Of a stretch of 64,000 nt of DNA, positions 15,165 to 23,031 are shown in pieces. A program made the translations under genes and the position numbers. The notes under the pieces were generated by a model. It was given only the letters and a program-made list of their open reading frames with translations. It had not been told where the DNA came from and searched no databases. This DNA comes from Spirochaetota bacterium (lineage in GTDB: Bacteria > Spirochaetota > UBA4802 > UBA5550), in assembly GCA_017999915.1 (NCBI GenBank), contig JAGNKX010000004.1, forward strand, positions 266,023-330,022, written 5' to 3'. Each line of letters begins with the position of its first letter. The first letter of the stretch is position 1.

Positions 15165-16636
15165 TTCGCACCTTCCTTTTTCTTCTTCGCCTTCTTCCCG
15201 GAGGCCTCCGGAGCCTTGACGCCGTAGATCTTCATGAGCGCGTCGATCGTTTTCGAGCTCGGGGTGCCGTAGGTTGGCGTTTTGACCTCGCTCACCATGG
15301 CGAACCAGAGGAGCATCCGGGAGAGCTGGGCCTCATCCATGGTCCTGATCCGCTTGGCCCCGGTATCGTTTGTCCGGTGCATTTCCTTCTCGGTCCACCC
15401 TTCGGCCTTGATGACTGTTGCCTGGTCGTCATATCCCCATTGACACCATATCCGCTCGACACAGATCCGCAGGGCCTCGAGGGGCACGGCCGCCTCAGCT
15501 GCAGCGAGTACCGCCTGGAGCTTTATCATGTTCTTTTCGTCGGCCGCTTTCCGTTTCGCCGCCTCTTTCTTCATCCTCTCCTTGTATTCCAGCTCGTCGT
15601 TTGATCGCGTACCACGCTGTTCTTTCCTGATGATTCCCCAGGTCAGGCGGCCCGGAGTCTCACCAGCAACGACGAGGACACGCTGGGCGCCTTTATCACT
15701 CTTCTTGCATTCATTCCATTTCCAATTTTCAACGACGCCACCGGGAAGCTTGCCTCCGATATAGCCATCCGCAACCTCGATAATGTCCTGGCCGTCCAGC
15801 TCGTCACGCTTCCGGGTGACGATCGCGGCCTGCTTGTTGGCAAAGCATCCCCGGTCAGTGCAGTAATCTTTCTTGGTTTTGCAGACGTCTGCAAAAAGGG
15901 CTGGCTGATACCCGGTACGCTTCGGGCAGTCCTGGCAGGATCCGACCGCCGGCACGAGCTCAGCATCGGCGAGCTTCCAGGTGATTTTCGAGAGGTCCAG
16001 CATGATCTGGTTATGTATATAATCATCGAGGTCCCGGACGGAAATAACATCATCGTCATAATCAAATAATACGCCCTCTTCCTCGCTGATGATCTCTTTC
16101 TGCTGCTCCGAGCCCAGGCGGGCGATCAGGATCGCGTGGCCTGCGGTAATCGTCCCTTCAACAAACAATTTCCGGGCTTCGGGGATGAGAGAGGCGAGCT
16201 TCATTCGCTGGTACACATAGCTTGCGCTTTTCCCCACTTCGGAGGCGAGGACCTCGACCGTGTACCCGGCATGTTCGATGAGCTGGGCGTAACCGTCCGA
16301 TTCGTCGAGGGGGTGTATATCGTCTCTCTGCAAATTTTCGATGTACTGGATTTTTAACGCGGTTACGTCATCAAGCTCACGCACGACGCAGGGCAGGGTT
16401 TCCACTCCCGCGATCCGCGAGGCCCTCCACCGGCGCTCACCGGCGACGAGCTGGTATCGCGCCGGTTCTCCTTCCGCCTGAGTGAAAGCTCTCACCACCG
16501 CGGGCTGTTGCACTCCCACGGCTTTAATTGATTCGGCCAACTGCTCCAATTTCGCCTGGTCGAACCCGCCAACTCTCCTGTTGCCGGGGCTCGGCTCGAT
16601 CATGTCGAGCTGGATCATTTCAATTCTGTCGCTCAT
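15161..16636 (-). CDS. ParB/RepB/Spo0J-like protein, large
   Basis: 491 residues from the ATG at 16636, preceded by GGAGG; an in-frame ATG 12 bases upstream is less well placed. ParB N-terminal nuclease/CTPase fold: PSPGNRRVGGFDQAKLEQLA, then LVAGERRWRASRIAG (the GERRxxA motif) and IENLQRDDIHPLDE. An HTH follows (TVEVLASEVGKSASYVYQRM), then a long C-terminal region with a Cys cluster (CQDCPKRTGYQP, CKTKKDYCTDRGCF), probably zinc binding, and a Lys-rich tail. It could act in segregation, replication or regulation. This is the first of three ParB-domain genes in the operon. Confidence 0.85.
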   Translation of the reverse strand: MSDRIEMIQLDMIEPSPGNRRVGGFDQAKLEQLAESIKAVGVQQPAVVRAFTQAEGEPARYQLVAGERRWRASRIAGVETLPCVVRELDDVTALKIQYIENLQRDDIHPLDESDGYAQLIEHAGYTVEVLASEVGKSASYVYQRMKLASLIPEARKLFVEGTITAGHAILIARLGSEQQKEIISEEEGVLFDYDDDVISVRDLDDYIHNQIMLDLSKITWKLADAELVPAVGSCQDCPKRTGYQPALFADVCKTKKDYCTDRGCFANKQAAIVTRKRDELDGQDIIEVADGYIGGKLPGGVVENWKWNECKKSDKGAQRVLVVAGETPGRLTWGIIRKEQRGTRSNDELEYKERMKKEAAKRKAADEKNMIKLQAVLAAAEAAVPLEALRICVERIWCQWGYDDQATVIKAEGWTEKEMHRTNDTGAKRIRTMDEAQLSRMLLWFAMVSEVKTPTYGTPSSKTIDALMKIYGVKAPEASGKKAKKKKEGAK

Positions 16637-16652
16637 ATATTCCTCCAAATTT

Positions 16653-17066
16653 TTATATCTCCCATTTCCTCAGATCATACCCATCGCCGCATTCCATGGC
16701 GAGATAGGCCCGGCCGCCGATCCCCGCTATCGTGTCAAACCAGTTGCGCTGATCGGGATCGAGGCGCTTATGAGCGATCGTCTTCACTTCGATCACACAA
16801 ATAATCGGGAGCGTTACCGGCTCATGGCCGATATCAATATATTCGGCGAGTTCCCATCCAATGAGGTCTGAACTGCCTGCTATTAGACCATACCGGAGCA
16901 TCACGGCATCGAACAACTCGATCACCTTCCGACCATCGACCATGCGTTCATCGGTGATTCGTCCCCGCCACGCCTTGCCGTTCGGGTTCTTGAAGAGCCG
17001 CCCCCTGCCCTCGCGGGACCACTGGAGCATTACCCGTTGTACGATTTCTTCATGCCGGAGCGCCAT
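16653..17066 (-). CDS. VRR-NUC domain nuclease
   Basis: 137 residues, start preceded by GGGAGG. Core motifs of the VRR-NUC branch of PD-(D/E)XK nucleases: GSSDLIGW (Asp), IICVIEVKT (ExK), LDPDQRNWFDTI and GGRAYLA. Phage VRR-NUC proteins are thought to be Holliday-junction or structure-specific nucleases. It overlaps the upstream gene by 17 bases. Confidence 0.85.
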   Translation of the reverse strand: MALRHEEIVQRVMLQWSREGRGRLFKNPNGKAWRGRITDERMVDGRKVIELFDAVMLRYGLIAGSSDLIGWELAEYIDIGHEPVTLPIICVIEVKTIAHKRLDPDQRNWFDTIAGIGGRAYLAMECGDGYDLRKWEI

Positions 17067-17247
17067 GGATAACCTCCCCTTTGAACGCTTTCTTGATCTT
17101 ATGGATTCCCTGCAGCACTTCGGACGGCTGACCCTTGAGGATCTCCAGCTCGGCGGCCGTGTAGGTCGTGCCGTCTGCCGTCGTGACCGTGTGGGTCGTG
17201 TGATCGATCGTAATATCCTGTTTTAATGTTGGCGAGTAGCGGATCAT
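17050..17247 (-). CDS. Small hypothetical early protein
   Basis: 65 residues. N-terminal beta stretch (DITIDHTTHTVTTADGTTYT) and a C-terminal basic helix (LQGIHKIKKAFKGE). The start overlaps the GIY-YIG-like gene stop by ATGA, and its end overlaps the VRR-NUC gene. No family is recognised. Confidence 0.6.
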   Translation of the reverse strand: MIRYSPTLKQDITIDHTTHTVTTADGTTYTAAELEILKGQPSEVLQGIHKIKKAFKGEVIHGAPA

Positions 17248-17519
17248 GGCAATTTCCCTTTCAGTTTTTTATTACAGACCGGGCACAGTTTTGGACCTTC
17301 TTTCCGATTCTTGAGTTTTCTTTCAAAATTGCGATCTACGTTTTCCCATTTCCTCACGATACGATATTTTATCCCCTGGAGATTACAGGCATGAAGTAGA
17401 CGAGATCCATCTCCAGAGCGGTGCCTCTTCTCGCGCTTCTCGACATCTTCGGCATAACCGAGATAGTGCCGGGCATGATGCAATTTCTTATTGAAATGAA
17501 TCAAATAGACCGTTCCCAT
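17244..17519 (-). CDS. GIY-YIG-like nuclease-fold small protein
   Basis: 91 residues, start preceded by GGGAGG. VYLIHF (3-8) and HYLGYAEDVEKREKRHRSGD match the two-strand GIY-YIG core and its Arg-bearing helix, with the second motif written HYLGY in place of the canonical YIG. It ends CPVCNKKLKGKLP, half a zinc knuckle. Minimal members of this superfamily are common in phages; the activity is not established. It sits between the primase and the small gene at 17050. Confidence 0.7.
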   Translation of the reverse strand: MGTVYLIHFNKKLHHARHYLGYAEDVEKREKRHRSGDGSRLLHACNLQGIKYRIVRKWENVDRNFERKLKNRKEGPKLCPVCNKKLKGKLP

Positions 17520-17529
17520 GATGCCTCCC

Positions 17530-20208
17530 TCAAAATATCTCCGACACCTGGTCGGTAAAATCTTTCTCGTCGTCCTCGTCCTGTCGTTCAGTGAAATACC
17601 GCAGCTGAATCTTTTCCCAGTCGAGGAGGACCGCTCGCTTTGCTTGCTGCGCGAACTTGACTGTTTTCAATTCTCGCTTCGCGTCGTGGCGCTTCAGGAC
17701 CTCGAAGTAATTCCCGGCGTACATGGTCTCGGACAGGATCTTCTTGATCGCCGAATGGCTGGACGCGATCGCGAGGCAGCGAGTATCGCCGATCTTGATG
17801 ATCCGGAGCCCCTGGCGCTGTAGGGCACTGTCATGATCAGGCGATATGCTCCCCGAGATGTCGGCGGCCTTCGTGATGAGCTCGGCGGCCGAGTAGCGCT
17901 CACCCGGATTGATCATGATAGTGTGGTCCAATATCTCGTACATGAGCTTATCTTCGTCGCTCTCGGAGTGCGAGCGCTCTTTTTTCAGGTCGGGGATGAA
18001 TTCGCTCATGAACTTCTCGATCCGGTCTTTCGCAATCTTCTCGGGATCCGCAACCAGGGAGACCAGGGCGGAAAATATTGGCGCGAGGTTGTCGGCCTTC
18101 CGCTGGTCCTTCAGTTCGCTGATCAGTATTTTCTTGCATACATCGATATTGGCGATGATCGTTTTCAGGTTCCTGAATATGCGGCGCTGGAAGATCATCG
18201 GATCATTCAGGATCCCGGTATCCATGATGCCCTGCGTTTTCTCGATCTTCGACCGGGTGAAATTGATATTCTTTATCCGCGATATCAGGACCCGGCTCTC
18301 GATCGCCTCGCCGGTGAAATAGGGCAGGATGGACGCGAAGCAGAAGCATGAGCGGACACAGAACTTTTCGGTCAGGCCTGACCCGTTCATCGAGGTCAGC
18401 GTGAATTCGGAGGAGAAGTCGCTTGACGCGTTCCGGGCCAGCTCCAGCTTTTCCTCGATCTTCTGGATGGTTTCCTTGTTTGCATTGCGGCCCGGCTCCA
18501 TCTCGTCGAGGATGATCGGGCAGGCGGTGTTTCGTATGGCCCGGTATATGCCGGGAGCCGATGTCTTGCCCGTCCCTTTCTCGTAGAAGGGCCTGATGAG
18601 CGGCTCGACGATATTCTCCAGGATGAATGATTTCCCCGATTGCGCCGGGCCCGTAATCCAGATATGAGGCCTCCATTTGAGGACCCCGCCGAACGGCGCG
18701 ATGAGGACCCACCCGAGGAGCTGCATCGCTTCAGCCGAATTCTCGAAGCCCTGGACCAGAAACAATTTCACCAACTGCCCGCCCTGCTCGATCGTCGCCA
18801 TGTCTCCGGCGTATTCTCCCATCCTCTTTTCCGATTTCACATAATGAAATTTCGGCGAGGGTACAACCGGATTGCCCTGGTCGTCGGCGGTGTAATCGCC
18901 GTTATTGACGATCAGCTGGTCATCATGCATCCAGACACCGGTGCCGCGAATGCGCGAGGGAATAAAAAACCCTACCCGCTCGCTGTCTCGTATCGTTGTG
19001 TCAATGGCTACATCCACGTCGAACCCTCGTTTATCATGATATTCCATGCACCACCAAGAGAGCGGCGCTAGTTCAAGGAGCTTAATCTTGTTGAAGCTTC
19101 CGTGCGTAATCTTCTTAACTGTTTGACTGCCGCGGGTGAGGAAGTAGTGTTTATTGTCGTCGTAACCGAGGTGGACGAAAGGGCCAGGCGCTTCCGCTCG
19201 TGCTTCGTCTGCTTTTCCGCTTCGTCGATCAGCCTGTCCACCAGGAGCAGACCGTTCGTGTTGTGATACTCCTCCATCATCCGGTGATATTTGATTCTTA
19301 TTGTGTTGAACATAACCGCACCCCTCTATAAATTTTATTAAATCGAGCCCTTCTGCTTTCGCGTTCGCAATGTCCCATTTATCCGGCTTCCCCTGGATCT
19401 TTAAGACCTTCGCCTGGGGCAGTTCGTCCTTGATATACATCGCTGCCTTGATGCCCGGCGCGTCATTATCGGGCCAGATGGTGATATCGGCATATCCCGA
19501 TAGCGCCTTCCAGTCTGTTTTTCTGACCTGCCCGGTCCCGCCGATCCATGTTACGGCAAAATAACCGTTGACCTCAACGCTCGCGCACTTTTCACCCTCG
19601 ACGATCAGGATCCTGACGTCTGTTCCTGGCAGCTCGTCGGCCCGGTAGACCGGACGATGCTCCGGTACAGGATTTCCCTCGTGCCATTTTCCGTCGGTTG
19701 CGTAATAATAAGGCAGTACATCTTTTTTGCCATCCCGTTCATGCCTCGCAGTACAACACCAGCAACCGCTTTTATCCTTCCATTTCCATCCGTCGACGCA
19801 TTCACCATGTTTATCAACGCTCCATTTCGATTTCAGCTTCGTGTTCAGCTTCTCAAAGGCCTCCGGCGGTATCGGAATAACCGCGCCGGGTTTCGTTTTT
19901 TTTTCCGTCTTCTGTTTAGGCTGATCCACGGTCCCGCCGCTGTCCTCTATGATCTTTTCCGCAGCTTCCGATTTGCTGATGTTATGTCTCATTGAGATAT
20001 AGTCGATCAGGTCCCCACCTTCATTGACCGCATGATCGAACCATTGGCCTTCCTCGTTGATATGGAAGGACCCGATGTGCTTATCCCCGCGATTCGTGTT
20101 CAGGGTCCAGTATTCACCGGCTTTCCAGTAGGCGCCGGGTGCCTGGAGGTATCGCTCTATAAGGCCCCGATTGATGCAGCGCCGGGCCTGTTCAAACTTG
20201 TCATTCAA
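17530..20208 (-). CDS. Phage primase-helicase (Toprim plus P-loop ATPase)
   Basis: 892 residues. The N-terminal part (1-160) contains GSFHINEEGQWFDHA and a Cys pair region CWCCTARH, like primase zinc-binding domains. Toprim domain: LIVEGEK (residues 201-207, catalytic Glu) and IWPDNDAPG (244-252, DxD). Helicase domain: Walker A GPAQSGKS (520-527) and Walker B PIILDEME (564-571), followed by a sensor region with ASILPYF. Such proteins both prime and unwind at the phage origin. A 19-bp sequence within the gene (19982-20000) recurs at the prophage right edge. Confidence 0.88.
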   Translation of the reverse strand: MNDKFEQARRCINRGLIERYLQAPGAYWKAGEYWTLNTNRGDKHIGSFHINEEGQWFDHAVNEGGDLIDYISMRHNISKSEAAEKIIEDSGGTVDQPKQKTEKKTKPGAVIPIPPEAFEKLNTKLKSKWSVDKHGECVDGWKWKDKSGCWCCTARHERDGKKDVLPYYYATDGKWHEGNPVPEHRPVYRADELPGTDVRILIVEGEKCASVEVNGYFAVTWIGGTGQVRKTDWKALSGYADITIWPDNDAPGIKAAMYIKDELPQAKVLKIQGKPDKWDIANAKAEGLDLIKFIEGCGYVQHNKNQISPDDGGVSQHERSAPGGQADRRSGKADEARAEAPGPFVHLGYDDNKHYFLTRGSQTVKKITHGSFNKIKLLELAPLSWWCMEYHDKRGFDVDVAIDTTIRDSERVGFFIPSRIRGTGVWMHDDQLIVNNGDYTADDQGNPVVPSPKFHYVKSEKRMGEYAGDMATIEQGGQLVKLFLVQGFENSAEAMQLLGWVLIAPFGGVLKWRPHIWITGPAQSGKSFILENIVEPLIRPFYEKGTGKTSAPGIYRAIRNTACPIILDEMEPGRNANKETIQKIEEKLELARNASSDFSSEFTLTSMNGSGLTEKFCVRSCFCFASILPYFTGEAIESRVLISRIKNINFTRSKIEKTQGIMDTGILNDPMIFQRRIFRNLKTIIANIDVCKKILISELKDQRKADNLAPIFSALVSLVADPEKIAKDRIEKFMSEFIPDLKKERSHSESDEDKLMYEILDHTIMINPGERYSAAELITKAADISGSISPDHDSALQRQGLRIIKIGDTRCLAIASSHSAIKKILSETMYAGNYFEVLKRHDAKRELKTVKFAQQAKRAVLLDWEKIQLRYFTERQDEDDEKDFTDQVSEIF

Positions 20209-20378
20209 TCGATTACCCTTGTCTTCACTACCTCGGTTATCCTGAGCTTATGCGGCTGCTTCATGTTGGTCCGCATGAGCGTTATCTCCGACTGGCATTT
20301 CTGGAAGTCGCCGTATCCTTCATTGATCGGGTGCCATTGGCCGGGGGAGACTTGCTTTTCGATTTGGTAGCGTTTCAT
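20205..20378 (-). CDS. Small basic hypothetical protein
   Basis: 57 residues starting MKRYQIEKQVSPGQW at 20378, where the start overlaps the ParB-like stop by ATGA; a longer in-frame start lies inside that gene. The ATG of the primase overlaps the stop region. Basic, with LRITEVVKTRVID at the end. No family is recognised. Confidence 0.55.
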   Translation of the reverse strand: MKRYQIEKQVSPGQWHPINEGYGDFQKCQSEITLMRTNMKQPHKLRITEVVKTRVID

Positions 20379-21052
20379 ATTTTCACCCACTTCCCGCAAT
20401 GCGGACACTTAATTTTTGCTTTACCACCGGACACGCCCCGCACCATATCTCGGATAGGATCGGTGTTGTCGCCCTTCCATTTCCCCGGTACTCCTGACCC
20501 ACCCTTTGGCGGGCTACTCGTCTTCCCCGTTTCCTTCGGCTGATACCCCCGCACCTTCTCATCCTTCCCCACCCGCTTCTCGACCTTCGGAATTTCGCCT
20601 TTCGCTTCCTTCTCTTTTCTCACTTTTGAAACGGTCTTATGATCCACCTTGGCTTTCCGCGCGATCTCGTGGTCGCTTAATTCGGGCGTCTCCCCGAGGT
20701 AGTGATCGGCAATCGCCCGCTTCTGGAGGTTCGATATATGCCGCCGGTTGTAATTGTCATCGATGGCAAGCTGGGTGTATTCCTTGGTAGTGCCTTCGTA
20801 GATGTCGATCGGTACATGCTCCATGTTGATCTCAAGGGCGATGTTGTGGCGCGTAAGGCCGCCGATGATGAAGAATTCGCCGTCTGCATTCTGATATACC
20901 TTGATGGCGTCCCGGATGCCGTTCTTTCTGATGTCGGCCGCCGTGCGCTCAAGGTCATCGTTATTCCAGGGGAAAAGATGCTGGACCGAGAGCAGCTCGG
21001 GCGATGGCTGGAGGAGCTTCGGGGAGACTTGCATGGTGGTGAGTTTTTTCAT
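20375..21052 (-). CDS. ParB-domain protein with C-terminal CxxC
   Basis: 225 residues. ParB/sulfiredoxin-like N-terminal domain: LLSVQHLFPWNNDDLERTAAD, then FFIIGGLTRHNIALEINMEH (in place of the usual GERR motif) and IDDNYNRRHISNLQKRAI (the NxxRR region). HTH with HEIARKAKVDHKTVSKVRKE, a Lys/Pro/Gly linker, and CPHCGKW at the C-terminus. Such phage ParB-like proteins often act as regulators or nucleases rather than partition factors. Second ParB-domain protein in the operon. Confidence 0.8.
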   Translation of the reverse strand: MKKLTTMQVSPKLLQPSPELLSVQHLFPWNNDDLERTAADIRKNGIRDAIKVYQNADGEFFIIGGLTRHNIALEINMEHVPIDIYEGTTKEYTQLAIDDNYNRRHISNLQKRAIADHYLGETPELSDHEIARKAKVDHKTVSKVRKEKEAKGEIPKVEKRVGKDEKVRGYQPKETGKTSSPPKGGSGVPGKWKGDNTDPIRDMVRGVSGGKAKIKCPHCGKWVKI

Positions 21053-21231
21053 TTTTTGACCTCAATAATTATTTCGAGAACAGCTCTCAATTCTCCGATT
21101 GCCTTTATAATAACATCAATCGGATCAGATCCACCCTGTTTGTAATAGATCATTTCATCACGGAATTCTTTCATTTTTTTATAGGAAAGTTCTATAAGTC
21201 TTTTTTGGAGTTGTTCATCGGTCAGGTTCAT
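21049..21231 (-). CDS. Small helical hypothetical protein
   Basis: 60 residues, MNLTDEQLQKRLIEL to LEIIIEVKK, all helical. The start at 21231 overlaps the previous stop (ATGA); an in-frame ATG two codons earlier is possible. Its stop overlaps the ParB-like start. No family is recognised. Confidence 0.55.
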   Translation of the reverse strand: MNLTDEQLQKRLIELSYKKMKEFRDEMIYYKQGGSDPIDVIIKAIGELRAVLEIIIEVKK

Positions 21232-21416
21232 TTCCATACCTCGCCAATTATCAGCACAGCCAATTCAGCAAGCCCGAGGACGAGCAAGACGTGTGCAATA
21301 ATCTTCCACTTCTTCGCCTGATCCATATGCCACTTCAACTCCTGGCCGTGCTGCGACATGAGAAACTTCATTGTTTGTCGTCTGCGTTTCTTATCTCGAC
21401 GGTTGCGGGCTGACAT
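21228..21416 (-). CDS. Small membrane protein with basic N-terminus
   Basis: 62 residues from the ATG at 21416, which follows GGAGG; it begins inside the parA 3' end. The N-terminal 20 residues are very basic (SARNRRDKKRRRQTMK), and one C-terminal membrane segment follows (IIAHVLLVLGLAELAVLII). Topology would put the basic part in the cytoplasm. No family is recognised. Confidence 0.6.
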   Translation of the reverse strand: MSARNRRDKKRRRQTMKFLMSQHGQELKWHMDQAKKWKIIAHVLLVLGLAELAVLIIGEVWK

Positions 21417-22107
21417 GCGCGACCTCCAATATTTCAATTAGTTCGCAGAGCGGCTTCAAATATTTCTCCCGCTTTAAAACAGTGACTTCAATATCCCCCG
21501 CGATTATCTTCTGGGATGTTACATCCGACGGGATCATTCCGGCATAATATTCACCGAAGGCCTTAATCATTTCATCCCGCAGCTGGGCGAGATATCCTTC
21601 ATGGCGGTTTCCAACTATAACGACATGGCCCATCTTTTCGATTTCTTCGAGGCATTGCAGCGTGTACATGGTCGGGCCGAATGATGATTGACTGACCTCG
21701 CAGGGCACCAGGATGATGTCAGAATACCAGGCGGCGGCGCGGGTGATCCCCTGCATGGTCGGCGGGGTGTCGAAGATGATATAATCGTACTCTGATTCGA
21801 TGGATTTCAATGCCCGCTTGAATGCGAGATGGTCAAGCGTCACATACAATTTGTCGAGCTCATAGCTTGAAGTGAAAACATAGGTATTGTCATCTCCGAC
21901 GGATAAATACGGCAGGCAGGGTTTGCCCATCAAAACATCATGAACGATTCCCTTTAAACTTGGAGCGAGATTACATGAGAGCCCGCCCTGGGGATCGCAG
22001 TCAATGGCGAGATTCTTTGTCCCCCGGAGAGCCTTGGTGATGAGCGTCGTGAGTCCTGTCTTCCTGGACCCGCCCTTCTGATTGCAGACACAAATTTTAA
22101 CGGTCAT
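21391..22107 (-). CDS. ParA/Soj-family ATPase with unusual P-loop
   Basis: 238 residues. ParA MinD-type fold: NQKGGSRKTGLTT (residues 9-21) at the deviant Walker A, AIDCDPQGGLSCNLA at the A' motif, DYIIFDTPPTMQG at Walker B, and IILVPCEVSQSS. The family consensus is KGGxGKT[ST]; here the Gly before the catalytic Lys is Arg and the residue after KT is Gly, while both Lys are kept. ParA normally moves DNA together with a ParB and centromere sites; three ParB-domain proteins are encoded nearby. Last gene before the tRNA-like elements in the direction of transcription. Confidence 0.85.
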   Translation of the reverse strand: MTVKICVCNQKGGSRKTGLTTLITKALRGTKNLAIDCDPQGGLSCNLAPSLKGIVHDVLMGKPCLPYLSVGDDNTYVFTSSYELDKLYVTLDHLAFKRALKSIESEYDYIIFDTPPTMQGITRAAAWYSDIILVPCEVSQSSFGPTMYTLQCLEEIEKMGHVVIVGNRHEGYLAQLRDEMIKAFGEYYAGMIPSDVTSQKIIAGDIEVTVLKREKYLKPLCELIEILEVAHVSPQPSR

Positions 22108-22110
22108 GAT

Positions 22111-22206
22111 CTACCTCGCCACCCACAATGCAAATTTGATTATGCCATACCAGAAGGCGCAACAAAACAGAAGGCTTATTATAAGCGATATGCTTTTCAG
22201 TGTCAC
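22111..22206 (-). CDS. Possible 31-residue membrane peptide
   Basis: GTG start at 22206 with GGAGG six bases upstream, then MTLKSISLIISLLFCCAF and a second hydrophobic run, ending LWVAR. Nearly all membrane segment. It starts 26 bases after the end of the first tRNA-like gene and stops just before parA. A small toxic or regulatory membrane peptide is possible. Weak evidence: size and ribosome site only. Confidence 0.35.
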   Translation of the reverse strand: MTLKSISLIISLLFCCAFWYGIIKFALWVAR

Positions 22207-22231
22207 AATTATCCTCCATAATTTTTATCTG

Positions 22232-22332
22232 TGAGCAAGGCGGGAATTGAACCCGCGACCTTCCGATTGATTTCGTTCCGGGGGGAGAGAGTTTTATCAA
22301 TCGGCTGCGCCAACCAACTGCGCCACTTGCTC
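22232..22332 (-). tRNA. tRNA gene with expanded anticodon arm (Ile-GAT-like)
   Basis: On the - strand the acceptor stem (GAGCAAG/CTTGCTC, perfect), D arm (GCGC, loop AGTTGGTTG, GCGC) and T arm (GCGGG, TTCAATT, CCCGC) are canonical, with discriminator A and no encoded CCA. The anticodon arm is not: after position 26 comes GCCGA then TTGATAA, which would be a normal loop with anticodon GAT, but 27 more bases follow before the 3' stem TCGG. The arm can instead fold as a 9-bp helix CCGATTGAT/ATCAATCGG with a 24-base loop. Total 101 bases rather than about 74. Whether it is charged, processed or acts as a decoy is unknown. Confidence 0.75.
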
Positions 22333-22592
22333 GGGTGCCGGGACCTTCCCCCGGCGGATTCGTTCAGGTAAATCGTTTGCAGAATTAAGCGGCTATCTGC
22401 GCTATCCCAGTGTATTTAATGACGTGACTGGGTTCGTCATGGTTGCCCGGTCATCCTCCGGGCGGATTCACTGCCTCCGTTGTTGTGACCCGCTCATGCA
22501 GGGGATTTTCGCTCTTGGTCATCGGCTATCCCATGCCATCACCGATTCGGCATCGCTATGGCCCACTTTCGTGGAAAGGGTCTTTTGCGTTG
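22333..22592 (-). ncRNA. Structured non-coding stretch between the two tRNA-like genes
   Basis: No convincing ORF. Two similar hairpins, each a 6-bp GC stem with a 7-base loop and followed on the + strand by CGGATTC or GGATTC: 22337-22355 (GCCGGG/CCCGGC) and 22445-22463 (GCCCGG/CCGGGC). Also CCCAGT/ACTGGG with a 15-base loop near 22404-22430 and a CCAC-GAAA-GTGG tetraloop hairpin near 22563-22574. It probably belongs to one precursor RNA carrying the tRNAs; the boundaries of any separate RNA are not visible. Confidence 0.45.
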
Positions 22593-22719
22593 TGGACAGG
22601 GCAGGATTCGAACCTGCGACCTGGTCAACGGTTATTATCATGTGGCTGGCCTTGTCACAGCCCTTTGGACTCATATTCGATAATAATCAATGACCTCTCT
22701 GCCTCTGAGATACCTGTCC
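22593..22719 (-). tRNA. Second tRNA gene with large insertion in the anticodon arm
   Basis: On the - strand: acceptor GGACAGG/CCTGTCC (perfect), T8-A9, D stem TCTC/GAGA with loop AGAGGCA (A14, G18, G19, A21 all in place), T arm GCAGG-TTCGAAT-CCTGC, discriminator A then CA. The anticodon arm opens GGTCA-TTGATTA and closes TGACC about 50 bases later. Inside, TTATTATC pairs perfectly with GATAATAA (8 bp), and GGCTG with CAGCC beyond it. The 127-base total is far over normal. As in the first element, TTGAT directly follows the 5' stem, so a GAT (Ile) anticodon would appear if the extra piece were removed. Confidence 0.7.
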
Positions 22720-22724
22720 AGATC

Positions 22725-22764
22725 GCCGGGCTGCCCTCAGTTTCGGGGACCTCAGGAGCCCGGC
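22725..22764. other. Strong 8-bp hairpin upstream of the second tRNA-like gene
   Basis: GCCGGGCT (22725-22732) pairs perfectly with AGCCCGGC (22757-22764), 24-base loop. On the - strand it ends 5 bases before the tRNA acceptor, so it may be a leader or processing hairpin. On the + strand it is followed by TTTCTCT and could terminate, but no + strand gene ends there. A CTA-rich simple repeat (about 22768-22798) lies next to it. Confidence 0.5.
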
Positions 22765-22884
22765 TTTCTCTACTACTACTTCTACTACTAACTTACTAAT
22801 GCAGAAAAATAATCTTTATATTATTAACCTTGGTCCTATCATGGCCCGCGAGAACGCCGTGACGTATAGTTACCTGGGTTATAA

Positions 22885-23031
22885 TCATTGTTCACCCCAT
22901 GCAATCCATCTGTTGCATGCCGGGCAGCGATCGTGCGAGGTGATTAAACCGCGATATCCGCACACCTGGCAGAAAAATATTATACCGTTCGTGATGGCAT
23001 CCTGACGCGGATAGGTTCTGTTAATATTCAT
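22885..23031 (-). CDS. Small zinc-ribbon protein
   Basis: 48 residues beginning MNINRTYPRQDA. Two CxxC knuckles, CQVCGYRG and CPACNRWI, spaced 16 residues apart: a complete small zinc ribbon. The start overlaps the stop of the ParB-domain gene (ATGA). A further 30-codon frame starts in an ATGA overlap at its stop (22888 to 22796) and may or may not be used. Zinc ribbons of this size in phages are often transcription or nucleic-acid-binding factors; the role here is unknown. Confidence 0.65.
   Translation of the reverse strand: MNINRTYPRQDAITNGIIFFCQVCGYRGLITSHDRCPACNRWIAWGEQ

Noticed and set aside
22232..22719. Group I introns in the tRNA-like genes
   Set aside because: The extra sequences are only about 27 and 50 bases, far too short for a group I ribozyme and without its conserved core.
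22796..22888. 30-codon frame after the zinc-ribbon gene
   Set aside because: Its start overlaps the zinc-ribbon stop (ATGA), but the product has no feature and there is no further support.
22799..23005. 68-codon + strand frame in the tRNA-like region
   Set aside because: Antisense to the zinc-ribbon gene and without a ribosome site.
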